The notes under the pieces: generated by a model
What the model was told of the DNA's origin: nothing
Seen by the model: the letters and a program-made list of their open reading frames with translations, nothing else
Databases searched by the model: none
Shown: piece after piece, positions 7,931 through 17,053 of the stretch
How positions within the stretch are numbered: position 1 is the stretch's first letter
Layout: each line of letters begins with the position of its first letter
NCBI RefSeq assembly: GCF_015207005.2
Contig: NZ_JADEXS020000001.1
Span: 186,001 to 250,000 of the forward strand
DNA from: Desmonostoc muscorum LEGE 12446
GTDB taxonomy: Bacteria > Cyanobacteriota > Cyanobacteriia > Cyanobacteriales > Nostocaceae
Length of the DNA: 64,000 nt
Direction: 5' to 3'
Made by a program: the position numbers and the translations under genes

Positions 7931-10453
7931 GTGGCAGTGGTTGGAATTGTCATAGTTTCTCACAGTAAACAATTAGCTCTGGGTGTGCGGGAACTCGCCG
8001 CGCAGATGGTTCAGGGTGAATTCCCGATCGCCATTGCAGCAGGTATTGAAGATCCCGAAAATCCCTTGGGTACTGATCCCATCCAAGTTAGTGAAGCGAT
8101 CGCTGCTGTTTTCTCTGATGATGGTGTCTTAGTATTAATGGATTTGGGTAGCGCTTTGCTAAGTGCAGAAATGGCACTGGAGTTTCTCCCAGAGGAACAG
8201 CGGCAAAAAGTCTATTTGTGTGAAGCGCCTCTGGTAGAAGGTGCGATCGCTGCTGTTGTAGCTGCTGCGGCTGGGAAGAACATTCACCAAGTTATGGCGG
8301 AAGCACGGAGCGCATTAGTAGCAAAAGCAACTCAATTGGGTGTGGCTAGTAGTCCTTTGTTGGTTGTGGATAGCGACATCCCAGCAAGCAATACAGAATC
8401 CCCAAGGCGAGAAATCCAGCTGATTGTCAGCAATCGCTTAGGATTACACGCCCGCCCCGCAGCCCAGTTTGTGGCAACCGCAGCCCGATTTCAATCTCAA
8501 ATTTTGGTGCGGAATTTAACTAGAAATACTGGGTTAGTCCGGGGTGACAGTATTAACCAAGTCACAACTTTAGGGGTGCGCCAAGGACACGAATTGCTGA
8601 TTACTGCCACCGGCTCAGATGCAGATGCAGCGCTGGCAGCATTGCAAGTATTGTTTACAACTAATTTTGGTGAAGATAATGTTGCCTTAAATTCTCCACC
8701 AGTATCTAGGCAGGAAGTTACCCCAGCAACTCCCGGCGAACTTTCGGGAATTGCAGCTTCTGGTGGAGTGGCGATCGCACCTGTTGTTCATTATCAACCC
8801 ACTCCCATTTCCATTACCCAATACCACGTAGATGATCCAGAAGCAGAGTGGCAACGTTTACAAGCAGCAATTCACATCGCTCGACAAGAAATTCAGGCGG
8901 TGTTCTCACAAGCATCTTTTCAAATTGGTGACGCTGAAGCCGCCATCTTTGATGCCCATTTACTATTTTTAGAAGATCCAGTTCTGTTGGAAGCGGCTTA
9001 TGGGCGCATTTTAGAACACCATATCAATGCCGAAGCTGCTTGGCAAGCCGCAGTCGATGAAGTGGCGACTTCCTACCAGACACTTGAGGACTCTTATTTG
9101 CAAGAGCGAGTGGACGATGTTGTGGATGTGGGGCAAAGGGTGCTGCGATTACTAACTGGAAATGCCCCTGTCAACTTGCATCTTGATTCACCAGCGATTT
9201 TGGTAGCGAGTGATTTAACGCCTTCGGATACCGCCGGACTAGATCCAACAAAGGTGCTGGGCATTTGTACAACTTCTGGCAGTGCCACTTCCCACAGCGC
9301 AATTATCGCCCGCACCTTGGGTATTCCCGCAGTTTTGGGAATAGATGCCCAGGTGTTGCACTTGGCAGACGGTACAATCATGGCACTCGATGGTGAAAGT
9401 GGCAAAGCTTGGGTAGAACCAGAATTAGATATTCTAGAACAGCTTCAGGCAAAGCGAGAAGCTTGGCAAACTGCCCAACAACAAGCACGAACCACAGCAC
9501 ATCAGCCAGCAATTACTCGTGATGGTCGTCAAGTTAGCGTTTTTGCCAATATTGGTAGTATTAGTGATGTCCAAGTTGCTGTCGCTAACGGTGCCGAAGG
9601 TGTGGGACTACTCCGCACCGAGTTTCTGTATTTGGACAGAACCAGCGCCCCCACTGAAGAAGAACAATTAGCAGTGTATCAGGCGATCGCTCAAGTTTTA
9701 GATCATCGTCCGCTGATGATTCGGACTTTAGATGTCGGCGGCGATAAACCACTTCCTTATTTGAGGATAGGGTTTCCCGAAGCCAACCCATTCTTAGGCT
9801 GGCGGGGAATTCGTTTTTGCTTGGGTAATCCAGAAGTTTTCAAAACTCAGTTGCGGGCAATTTTGAGAGCGAGTGTCGGACACCAAATTAAAATTATGTT
9901 GCCGATGATTGCCACTCTCACGGAGGTGCGTGCAGCTAAGGCAATTCTCGGTGAAGTGCAAGCTGAACTACATCAAGTTGGTATCCCCTTCGATGCAGCG
10001 ATAAAACTAGGGATTATGGTAGAGGTGCCATCAGCAGTGGCGATCGCCGATCAATTAGCCGCTGAGGTAGACTTCTTTAGTATCGGCACTAATGACCTTA
10101 GTCAATATACTATGGCTGGTGATCGCACTAACCCACGAGTGGCAAATTTAGTTGATGCGTTGCACCCAGCGGTGTTGCGGATGGTACAGCGAACTGTCCG
10201 AGCTGCCCATGCGGCGGGGATTTCTGTAGGTTTATGTGGTGAATTGGCAGCAGATCCTTTAGCAACACCGATTTTATTAGGTTTGGGGCTGGATGAATTG
10301 AGCGTGAATCCCCAAAGTATACCTGCAATCAAACAGGCGATTAATCACTTAAGTTTAGAGGAGAGTGAGGCGATCGCAGCATCAGTATTACAGCAAGATT
10401 CAGCAAAAGATGTCAGGGAGCTAATTTTGACTTCGGTTACTCCCCCTGCCTAA
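7931..10453 (+). CDS. DhaM-HPr-Enzyme I fusion phosphotransferase
   Basis: An 840-residue multidomain PTS protein. Residues 1-130 are a DhaM/EIIA-mannose-like domain with the phospho-His candidate H11 (VIVSHSKQ). Residues ~160-245 are an HPr domain with H173 in GLHARPAAQF. Residues ~260-835 are Enzyme I, with the phospho-His H455 in SGSATSHSAIIAR and the PEP-binding barrel (GVGLLRTEFLYLD, SIGTNDLSQYT, GLCGELAADP). Such fusions relay phosphate from PEP to the ADP bound in dihydroxyacetone kinase DhaL, or serve regulation. No dhaK, dhaL or sugar permease lies in the window. The start is a GTG with no strong Shine-Dalgarno sequence. Confidence 0.92.
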   Translation: MAVVGIVIVSHSKQLALGVRELAAQMVQGEFPIAIAAGIEDPENPLGTDPIQVSEAIAAVFSDDGVLVLMDLGSALLSAEMALEFLPEEQRQKVYLCEAPLVEGAIAAVVAAAAGKNIHQVMAEARSALVAKATQLGVASSPLLVVDSDIPASNTESPRREIQLIVSNRLGLHARPAAQFVATAARFQSQILVRNLTRNTGLVRGDSINQVTTLGVRQGHELLITATGSDADAALAALQVLFTTNFGEDNVALNSPPVSRQEVTPATPGELSGIAASGGVAIAPVVHYQPTPISITQYHVDDPEAEWQRLQAAIHIARQEIQAVFSQASFQIGDAEAAIFDAHLLFLEDPVLLEAAYGRILEHHINAEAAWQAAVDEVATSYQTLEDSYLQERVDDVVDVGQRVLRLLTGNAPVNLHLDSPAILVASDLTPSDTAGLDPTKVLGICTTSGSATSHSAIIARTLGIPAVLGIDAQVLHLADGTIMALDGESGKAWVEPELDILEQLQAKREAWQTAQQQARTTAHQPAITRDGRQVSVFANIGSISDVQVAVANGAEGVGLLRTEFLYLDRTSAPTEEEQLAVYQAIAQVLDHRPLMIRTLDVGGDKPLPYLRIGFPEANPFLGWRGIRFCLGNPEVFKTQLRAILRASVGHQIKIMLPMIATLTEVRAAKAILGEVQAELHQVGIPFDAAIKLGIMVEVPSAVAIADQLAAEVDFFSIGTNDLSQYTMAGDRTNPRVANLVDALHPAVLRMVQRTVRAAHAAGISVGLCGELAADPLATPILLGLGLDELSVNPQSIPAIKQAINHLSLEESEAIAASVLQQDSAKDVRELILTSVTPPA

Positions 10454-10730
10454 ATTACTCCCTTCTCGCCATAAGATTTTTTGGCGTTGCTGAATCGTGG
10501 GATGATTTTGCACAATTAATTTTGAACAATTTTTCAATGGTTTCAACCATCAATTCATATCATGTCCGCTTGATTACTTATTAAATAGATGAACTATAAT
10601 ATCGCCATAACGACCAGGAACATCATTCATTAAAAAACGAACAAGTCTCTTTTGGTGCTAGCTCAAAAGAGCTTTCCTCGCCAAAGGCTTTGCACTCTCC
10701 TTGTTCTCCTTTAACTTTAACTATTTCGGA
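10454..10730. other. Convergent intergenic gap
   Basis: About 280 bases between the converging phosphotransferase and WD40 genes. It contains GGCGTTGCTGAATCGTGG followed by GATGA, reminiscent of insertion-sequence ends common in cyanobacteria, but no partner end or transposase is visible. Near 10651-10677 an AAAAGAGC...GCTC-type hairpin could serve as a terminator. Nothing else is seen. Confidence 0.4.
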
Positions 10731-13085
10731 CTATAAAACTATCTGCCAAATTTTGATGGTTTGATCGGCACTACCGCTAGCGAGTAACTTACCATCTGGA
10801 CTCAGGGCTAGAGAATTCACTGTCCCTGAATGGCCAGTGAGGGTTTGCAGTAGTTCACCTGTGGAAAGTCGCCACATTTTGATAGTTTTATCAGCACTCC
10901 CACTAATCAGATTTTGTCCATCTGGAGTAACGGCTAAGGATTTTACTGCATCTGAATGTCCAGTTAATGTGTGCAGCAGTTTACCAGTGCCCAAATGCCA
11001 AATTTTGATGGTTGTGTCAGCACTACCGCTGAAGAGGATTTGTCCATCAGGACTCATGGCAATTGATTTGACTTCGCCATCGTGACCGTTAAGTGTGCTT
11101 AATGGGTCACCTGTGCGTGGGTTCCACAACCTGATTTTGTTGTCAGAACTACCACTGGCAAGGATTGTACCATCAAGGCTGATTGCTACGGCATGAACAG
11201 CAGAAGAATGCCAAAGGGTACAAATGCGTTGGCATAGCCCGCCGCAGGCATCGCCTTTATCTAAATTCCAAATCTTGATTTTATTACTGCCACTGGCAAG
11301 AATTGTACCATCTGGGCTGATTGCGACAATATTTACTGGTTTTTGATGCCCTAAAAGTGTGTGCAATACTTTGCCTGTTTTCAAATGCAAGAGTTTGACA
11401 TTACTTTTGGGGTGTTCGCAGCTACCAACAGCGAGAAAATTACCATCAGGACTAATTGCTACGGACGAAACTTCACCCAAATTTTCTGTGAGAGTGCGGA
11501 TTAGTTGGCCAGTTTTGAGATTCCAGAGATTGATGGTTTTGTCTGCACAGCCACTAACTAAAGTCTCACCATCAGGACTAATAGCCACAGAGGTGACTTT
11601 GCCAGCATGTCCAGTTAGGGTGTAGGTGAGGTTGACAGTTTCTAGGGTGCGTTTATGTTTGAGATTGGCGATCGCATTTAACAGTTTCTCTATACCTAGA
11701 ATACTTTGGCGATCGCTCACACCTGTAAAATATTCTTTTAACTTTTGGAAATATTCTTCATCTTCAATTCTCACGGCTGATTGCATCGCCTCTAATGAGT
11801 TAGCAAATTCCTGTGGTGAGACTTGACGTAATTCCAACCATGTGTATATAGAGTAATCAATTTGTTCCTGTGCCCAAGTGCGATCGGGTAAATGTGATAA
11901 GCTGTGGGCTAATTGCAAAGCCAACTCTGGAACCCAGTAACGTCGCTCTTGTTCTAGAGCTTGGTAGACTTGTTTGTAACCTGTGGCGATCGCCTGTACA
12001 GATTGTAAATCAAGAGCATCTTTGAGCAAACTTGGCAGCAACTTTGGCAGCAAAGGTGGTACATCATGGTGAATTAAGTGATAAATATCCGCTACCCAAG
12101 CAGCAACCAGAAAGTGACAAGAAATCAACACTTGGCAAAGTTTTTCAAAATCTTGATGATTAACTTGATATTGCAAAGATAATTTACTAACATCAATTCC
12201 TTGAGCCTGCCATTTTTCTGATTTTTCTAAAATTGCCAAATTAAACACATTATCTCTGCCCAAAAGATTGATTTCTTCTAAAGTTTCTCCCAGCGCTAAT
12301 AATTCATCTCGAATTTTTTTCCACTCCAAAGCGCGACTTTTGGCAGATTCCTGAAGAATTTCTTTATAGGATAACCGTGCAATTGTTTTGTAGTAATATT
12401 TCTCTTGTTTCAATCCCCAATAAGCAATCCGAAAATTCAGATAATCGCCATCATTTTCTGACTCTAAAATTAAAATCGGCTCTGTTTTCAATATGCCATA
12501 CAGAGCCTTGATACTGGATTCACTATGAAAACGTTTACTATCCCAAGCCCCTGCTAAAAATTCTGTTGGTCTAACAGGATTATGCAGAGAGTAATTCTGA
12601 TTGAACAATTTTCTTAAACCTTCAGCCAACATTAATTCTATTTCACAAATGCCATCATTCCTATGTTCAAATTGATCAAACTTGATTTGCGGAGGAGCAA
12701 GAAAAACTTTTAGCGGAGTACGTCCTTGGTTTGGATGAGATTCTAAAATTTGTGACGGGTATAATCTTAAAGGCCAGCTATCAAAAATTTTGTAAACTTC
12801 TGGTAACTTGAGAGCGGTCTCTCTTTCATGATTTGCTACTTTTAATTGTGTCTCACGCTGATCAACAGCTAATTGTTGTTGCAGAATTTTTGTTTGTTCA
12901 AAGCTGGAATCAGAACTATCATTTTGTGTGATGATATTTCCAAATTTTACAACTTCGTTGATGACTTTTGGCAAGAGATAATTAGTTGTAGTCAGACTTT
13001 CTTCCGTTCTCTTTTGTATCAGGTCTACAATTACAGGTGCAAACTCTAATACCAATTGAATTAGTAACCTTAGCCCTGGCTCCAT
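10731..13085 (-). CDS. WD40 beta-propeller protein with large helical N-terminus
   Basis: 784 residues. The C-terminal ~300 residues hold seven WD40 units of the type LTGHSDAVKSLAVTPDG...IKMWRLSTG, enough to close one propeller. The N-terminal ~490 residues are mostly predicted helical, with a coiled-coil-like stretch near 60-95 (TKILQQQLAVDQRETQLK), and match no family I recognise. In the fourth WD unit an extra loop (GDACGGLCQRICTLW) is translated from a dispersed repeat inserted in frame (11225-11253). Cyanobacterial WD40 proteins usually act as scaffolds in signalling or effector assemblies. The N-terminus may recruit to the membrane or a partner; that is inference. Confidence 0.85.
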   Translation of the reverse strand: MEPGLRLLIQLVLEFAPVIVDLIQKRTEESLTTTNYLLPKVINEVVKFGNIITQNDSSDSSFEQTKILQQQLAVDQRETQLKVANHERETALKLPEVYKIFDSWPLRLYPSQILESHPNQGRTPLKVFLAPPQIKFDQFEHRNDGICEIELMLAEGLRKLFNQNYSLHNPVRPTEFLAGAWDSKRFHSESSIKALYGILKTEPILILESENDGDYLNFRIAYWGLKQEKYYYKTIARLSYKEILQESAKSRALEWKKIRDELLALGETLEEINLLGRDNVFNLAILEKSEKWQAQGIDVSKLSLQYQVNHQDFEKLCQVLISCHFLVAAWVADIYHLIHHDVPPLLPKLLPSLLKDALDLQSVQAIATGYKQVYQALEQERRYWVPELALQLAHSLSHLPDRTWAQEQIDYSIYTWLELRQVSPQEFANSLEAMQSAVRIEDEEYFQKLKEYFTGVSDRQSILGIEKLLNAIANLKHKRTLETVNLTYTLTGHAGKVTSVAISPDGETLVSGCADKTINLWNLKTGQLIRTLTENLGEVSSVAISPDGNFLAVGSCEHPKSNVKLLHLKTGKVLHTLLGHQKPVNIVAISPDGTILASGSNKIKIWNLDKGDACGGLCQRICTLWHSSAVHAVAISLDGTILASGSSDNKIRLWNPRTGDPLSTLNGHDGEVKSIAMSPDGQILFSGSADTTIKIWHLGTGKLLHTLTGHSDAVKSLAVTPDGQNLISGSADKTIKMWRLSTGELLQTLTGHSGTVNSLALSPDGKLLASGSADQTIKIWQIVL
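11225..11253. repeat. Dispersed repeat inside the WD40 coding sequence
   Basis: Plus-strand GCGTTGGCATAGCCCGCCGC continuing into AGGCATCGCC. The same core with substitutions (GCGTAGGCCTAGCCCGCCGG) forms the 3' end of the serine hydrolase gene near 3126-3155, and its GCCGCAGGCATCGC end recurs at 17040-17053. Here it adds about ten residues without breaking the frame. Confidence 0.75.
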
Positions 13086-13281
13086 AAGGAGATTCCTGTT
13101 AAATAAGTAACACTAACAGTGTGCCGAAAATCTGAATAATAGCCGAGTGTTGGACATTGGATAGACAATTCCTTTACTCTTTGTCTATAGAATGTCATCT
13201 ATTCCAAAAGATAGCATGTATAGCTGAACTTTTCCGGGAAGAGTTCACAATAAACAGTTATCAGGCGTATGATATAGAATT

Positions 13282-13402
13282 CAGTTTTGATATAACTTGT
13301 TTTGCGCCCGCTTGTTCAGTTAGGTTTGCGGCTGTGATGACTACAACGATAAGCAAGCCTAAAGCATCAACGATTATATGCCGCTTACGTCCTTTTATTT
13401 TT
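13282..13402 (-). pseudogene. IS5-type DDE transposase remnant
   Basis: On the minus strand a continuous ~36-residue frame reads KIKGRKRHIIVDALGLLIVV then VITAANLTEQAGAKQ. That is the region around the second catalytic Asp (HIIVDALG) of IS5-family transposases. Sequence on either side degenerates at once and no inverted-repeat ends are visible. The plus-strand open frame over the same bases is a shadow. It lies between the divergently oriented WD40 and collagen-like genes. Confidence 0.75.
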
Positions 13403-13521
13403 TGTCTCACGCAAAGGTGCAAAGAAGGACTTTTGGAACAATTCTACTGAAGACCGTCATTTATCATTAAGGCGATCGAAACAAGATACAGTTATTAAAG
13501 TGAAGTTTTAGGTGTAAACAG

Positions 13522-14931
13522 ATGCACAAAAGTTTGAAAAGTAAGCTGCCACTTCTGCTGACATTCTACTTATTTACAAACTTTTTACCTGCCTCTGGTT
13601 CAGTTTCATGTCCAGCCGTTGCCTCTGACAAATATGATAAAGTAGCCAGTAATTATGGCACAGATGGACGCATAGGAAGCAATGGGCGTTCGGGTAGAGA
13701 TGGTTCTAGTGGTGAGAACCAGAATATTTTTGTCGATGGTTCACCTGTGAATCTTGATCTATCGGGGAAAGACGGGGAAGATGGGGAAGATGGAGAACGG
13801 GGTTATCGACCTAACTGTGGAAACCAACGTGATAATGTCAGCCACGATATCAATGCACCAAATGGCGGTAGTGGTGGTAGCGGCGGTAAAGGAGGAGATG
13901 GGGGTAATGGTGGTTCGATAACGGTTTACTACAAGAATTTGATAGACTTGCGAAATATTTTTGTCCGCGCCACTGCCGGCGAAGGCGGACGCGGCGGTAG
14001 AGGTGGGAATGGTACGGCGGGTTGTAAGTGTCGCAGACGGAAATGGGAAGTGCAAACTTGCGAAGGAACTCCCGGTACTCCTAATTATAAGTGTACTAAC
14101 AAGGTTTATCGATGTAGTGACGGTAGTGATGGGCGAGATGGTAGCGATGGTAGGGATGGTAGGAAAGGAAGCTTAGGAACTTTGAGTATTGTCAACAGCA
14201 AGGAAGCTTTGGCTGATGAGAATCCGACTGTGAAGTTAGCAATTTCGGAATTGACAAATAAACCATTTAACCTGTCGAAAAACAAGTGGAATGTTCGTCC
14301 GGGGGCAATTTCTCTACTTGCGCCTGGTTCGGCGATCGCCGATAATTATCGAGAGTTTGAACAGCGTTTAGAAGAAGCTTTTCAAATAGTTTGGCAAGAA
14401 AGACAACCCATCACTAGTTTTGCCAATGAAGTGGTAACAGTAAATTTAACTGACAGTAAAGAAGTAGAAGTTAGTTTTCCTGAGGATTTATGGGTTGCTG
14501 GTAGCAGCAAAAGTGAAGCTAATTTGACAACTTATACTGTTAACCATGCCATTCCCAAAAAAGATGTTACTCGGTTAGCTGTGGCTGAGTTTGCCGATGC
14601 AGGACAAAATCTGAATTTAAAAATAGTTGATTTGGCAGCAAAATCTGATGCCATTAATACTCAGTTTCGCCTCAAATTCCGTGCCCAAGATAGCTTGCAC
14701 GGTTTTTCTGGCTACAAAACTGAATATGAAGGGGATATTCTCGATGAATTTGTGACTCGTGACTACAACCGTTTTACTCTAGCTTTGGGTAAGCTGAAAA
14801 TTGATAACGAAGCTTTACGTCCTGGTGTGAATGTTGAGATTGAAGTGATAGCGATTCGTTCTTTGGGAGAACGTTCTGCTAAGCAAACTATTCGTTGGCA
14901 AGGTGTAGTTCGTAAGCCTAGAAGAAATTAA
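13522..14931 (+). CDS. Secreted collagen-like glycine-rich protein
   Basis: 469 residues. An N-terminal hydrophobic segment (LPLLLTFYLFTNFLPASGSV) looks like a signal peptide. Residues ~50-230 are dominated by Gly-X-Y and GG-rich stretches (GRIGSNGRSGRDGSSG, GKDGEDGEDGERG, SDGRDGSDGRDGRKGS). Interspersed is a short Cys-rich part (AGCKCRRRKW, QTCEG, YKCTNK, YRCSDG) that could be disulfide-bonded. The last ~240 residues form a non-repetitive, probably beta-rich domain of unknown family. Bacterial collagen-like proteins are surface or matrix components; an envelope or sheath role is inference. Confidence 0.75.
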   Translation: MHKSLKSKLPLLLTFYLFTNFLPASGSVSCPAVASDKYDKVASNYGTDGRIGSNGRSGRDGSSGENQNIFVDGSPVNLDLSGKDGEDGEDGERGYRPNCGNQRDNVSHDINAPNGGSGGSGGKGGDGGNGGSITVYYKNLIDLRNIFVRATAGEGGRGGRGGNGTAGCKCRRRKWEVQTCEGTPGTPNYKCTNKVYRCSDGSDGRDGSDGRDGRKGSLGTLSIVNSKEALADENPTVKLAISELTNKPFNLSKNKWNVRPGAISLLAPGSAIADNYREFEQRLEEAFQIVWQERQPITSFANEVVTVNLTDSKEVEVSFPEDLWVAGSSKSEANLTTYTVNHAIPKKDVTRLAVAEFADAGQNLNLKIVDLAAKSDAINTQFRLKFRAQDSLHGFSGYKTEYEGDILDEFVTRDYNRFTLALGKLKIDNEALRPGVNVEIEVIAIRSLGERSAKQTIRWQGVVRKPRRN

Positions 14932-14935
14932 TTCT

Positions 14936-14960
14936 CACGCAGAGGCGCAGAGGCGCGGAG
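14936..14960. repeat. Dispersed CGCAGAGGCGCAGAGG repeat
   Basis: CTCACGCAGAGGCGCAGAGGCGC just after the collagen-like gene. The opposite orientation (CTGCGCCTCTGCGTGA) occurs near 54906-54925 and a variant near 62664-62690 within a MITE. It is a common intergenic motif of Nostocales and may form the stem-loop at gene ends. Confidence 0.5.
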
Positions 14961-15075
14961 AGTTTTTAAGAGGATATCTGATAAATATTTTACTAATTTT
15001 ACAGGGTTGATATGATGTATTGTTTCACAGATAAAATCGGATTCCCATATTAATTTACCACCCAATTCCCAGTCC

Positions 15076-16203
15076 CTACGGATTGTTATTGCCAAGATAT
15101 TTAGCTTTTAGTTCTTCTAATTCTTGATCTATTTGACTTTTACTAGAAGGTTGAGGTGTTGAATTTGGTGGTTGGATTTTATTTGGTTGGGGTTTATTGC
15201 CAACGACAAACTGGGTTTTTATTTGCTCTAATTCTAAATCGATTTGGCTAGGAGATTGGGGGACTAAAGGAGGTGTAGAATTAGCCGGAGGTTGAGGAAC
15301 AGGCTTTGCTGGTGTAGCTGGTTGTGAGTGTTGATTTAAGTCTTTTAAAACGGCATCTACTGTTTGATAACGGCGCATTGGGATACTTTCTAACATCTTG
15401 TTGAGAATGCGACTTAATGCATTACTAACAGGAGTTTTTATGTATTTCTGCCAAATCCAAGTATCGTTGTTGGTATCATAGGAATCGAAGGGCGATCGCC
15501 TGGTTAATAAATTAATACAAGTAGCACCCAAACTATAAATATCGCTGGCAAAAACAGCCCTACCTCGCATTTGTTCAGGAGCGACATATTCGGGAGTTCC
15601 AATACTAGTGCCAGTTCTATTTAAGGCAGTGCCAGTAGCAGATTTAGAAGCACCAAAATCTACTAAAACTAATTTGCCATCACCGCTACGTAAAATAATA
15701 TTTTCCGGCTTAATATCGCGGTGAATCACTTGTTTGGCGTGACAAAACTGCAATACTGGTAATAAATCATTGAGTAATTGCCAGATTTGCGCTTCACTAA
15801 AAGCACCTTTATGTGCTAACTCCTGAGCTAAATTTTGGCCATCAATAAATTCTTGGACAAGATACTGGCGATCTTCTTGGGTAAAATATGCTAAAAGTTC
15901 TGGAATTTGGGGATGCTTACCCAATTCATCTAACTGTACCGCTTCTTGGTTGAATAACTCCACGGCTTTTTGCACAGTATTAGTGCCTTGAGCTTGGGGA
16001 TAAAACTGTTTAATTACACAGCGCGGTTTTGATGGTTTATCTTCATCCACAGCTAAAAAAGTTCTGCCAAAACCACCTTGACCTATTGGTTTAATAGCAC
16101 GGTATCGCTCTTTGAGAAGTAACTTAGAACCGCAAGTCAAGCAAAAATTGACATTACCAGAATTTTCAGGCTTCGGACAACGGGGATTAAGGCAATAACT
16201 CAT
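15076..16203 (-). CDS. Ser/Thr protein kinase with N-terminal zinc ribbon
   Basis: 375 residues. An N-terminal four-cysteine ribbon (CLNPRCPKPENSGNVNFC, then CGSK) precedes a Hanks-type kinase domain (~33-300). That domain has the glycine loop GQGGFGRTF, the catalytic loop VIHRDIKPEN, the metal-binding LVDFGASK and the APE-like GTPEYVAPEQ. The C-terminal ~90 residues are Pro/Gln-rich and carry two copies of an SQIDLELEQIKTQF / SQIDQELEELKAKY motif, probably short amphipathic helices. All catalytic residues are present, so activity is expected; the substrate is unknown. Confidence 0.92.
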   Translation of the reverse strand: MSYCLNPRCPKPENSGNVNFCLTCGSKLLLKERYRAIKPIGQGGFGRTFLAVDEDKPSKPRCVIKQFYPQAQGTNTVQKAVELFNQEAVQLDELGKHPQIPELLAYFTQEDRQYLVQEFIDGQNLAQELAHKGAFSEAQIWQLLNDLLPVLQFCHAKQVIHRDIKPENIILRSGDGKLVLVDFGASKSATGTALNRTGTSIGTPEYVAPEQMRGRAVFASDIYSLGATCINLLTRRSPFDSYDTNNDTWIWQKYIKTPVSNALSRILNKMLESIPMRRYQTVDAVLKDLNQHSQPATPAKPVPQPPANSTPPLVPQSPSQIDLELEQIKTQFVVGNKPQPNKIQPPNSTPQPSSKSQIDQELEELKAKYLGNNNP

Positions 16204-16268
16204 GGAGGATGGCGCCCAGAATGGTTCTTACTTATCTTTATTTTCCACTGTCTTCAAGAAAAGGGTAT

Positions 16269-16687
16269 TTAGATTCGCCAATTATCCAGCTTCAAGTTGT
16301 AGCCTAATGCTTGAATCCGCTGATAATGGGATAAATTACCACTGACTAAAGTTAAGTTTTGTTGGATTGCAATAGCTGCAATAATGGCATCAGCAAGTCC
16401 TATTGGTTGTCCTGTGCGTTCTAAATCTGCATAAATGCGTCCCGCCAACTCAGCATCACTGAGTTCTAGTGTTAACACTTCAGCAACCGCAATTTGATCA
16501 AAAAACTGTTGAATTTTATCTTCTGTCCAAGCTTGTGCCAGCCTTTGACAATTTCTAAGACTGTAATAGTGCAGATAGTATACTGACCAAAAACGGCTAG
16601 ATAAGCAATAGCCCTAGATACAACACGCTCGTCTCTACGCTTGAGACTCTCGGAAAGAATGTCTGTGTCAAGTAGTACTTTGTCCAA
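16269..16687 (-). pseudogene. VapC-type PIN-domain toxin, single-base frameshift
   Basis: The frame from 16687 begins like a PIN toxin (MDKVLLDTDILSE, then TVLEIVKGW) and is interrupted near 16538-16541. The downstream frame continues the same protein (AQAWTEDKIQQFFDQIAVAE, ELAGRIYADLERTG, IGLADAIIAAIAI, LVSGN). Restoring one base in GGCTGGCA (to GGCTTGGCA) joins both into one ~139-residue VapC with all acidic PIN residues (D in LLDTD, E in LEI, D in LADAII). Either the toxin is inactivated or this is a sequencing error. It overlaps the antitoxin gene by 20 bases. Confidence 0.85.
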
Positions 16688-16937
16688 AACCTTGATTTAA
16701 GGGGTGTGCTGCCCGATCCTTCATTACTTCTTCTAGCATCTCATCAACTGAGGCAGGATCGTCAGCGAATAGTCCCAATAAGGGATACTTTGCCGGTTCT
16801 CTCATTGCTGGTTCTCTCATTGGTAGTTGTTCAATCGCATAAGCAATCAATTGCGACAAGTCACAATGGTGAGACTTTGCCAAAGCGCGTGCTTTTTCAA
16901 GGATTTTCTCGTCAATTTGCAATTCTATGTTTTCCAC
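16668..16937 (-). CDS. VapB-like antitoxin
   Basis: An 89-residue protein directly upstream of, and overlapping, the PIN toxin, the usual antitoxin-first order. Its N-terminus (MENIELQIDEKILEKARALA) is consistent with a small DNA-binding antitoxin fold. The C-terminal half (DPASVDEMLEEVMKDRAAHP) would wrap the toxin. A 12-base tandem duplication gives MREPAMREPA in mid-protein. With a frameshifted toxin the antitoxin may now be a solitary regulator. Confidence 0.75.
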   Translation of the reverse strand: MENIELQIDEKILEKARALAKSHHCDLSQLIAYAIEQLPMREPAMREPAKYPLLGLFADDPASVDEMLEEVMKDRAAHPLNQGFGQSTT

Positions 16938-17002
16938 GTCGCCTCTTGTGAAAGCATCTGTGCTACGGCGATTCTAGCATTTTGGATGTGTGGTTAATGA
17001 AG

Positions 17003-17053
17003 GGGCGTTAGCGTTCGCGGAGCGTCTCGTAGAGAAGCTCGCCGCAGGCATCG
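17003..17053. repeat. Composite dispersed repeat touching a stop codon
   Basis: GGGGCGTTAGCGTTCGCGGA, GCGTCTCGTAGAGAAGCTCG, then CCGCAGGCATCGC. These are two repeat modules seen elsewhere in the window (11225, 22060-22230), ending exactly at the stop of the downstream small gene. Confidence 0.6.

Noticed and set aside
10480..10520. Insertion-sequence end (GGCGTTGCTGAATCGTGG)
   Set aside because: No matching opposite end and no transposase remnant alongside, so not annotated as a mobile element.
13157..13450. Plus-strand 97-residue frame
   Set aside because: It is the antisense of the IS5-type transposase remnant, whose minus-strand peptide is clearly recognisable.
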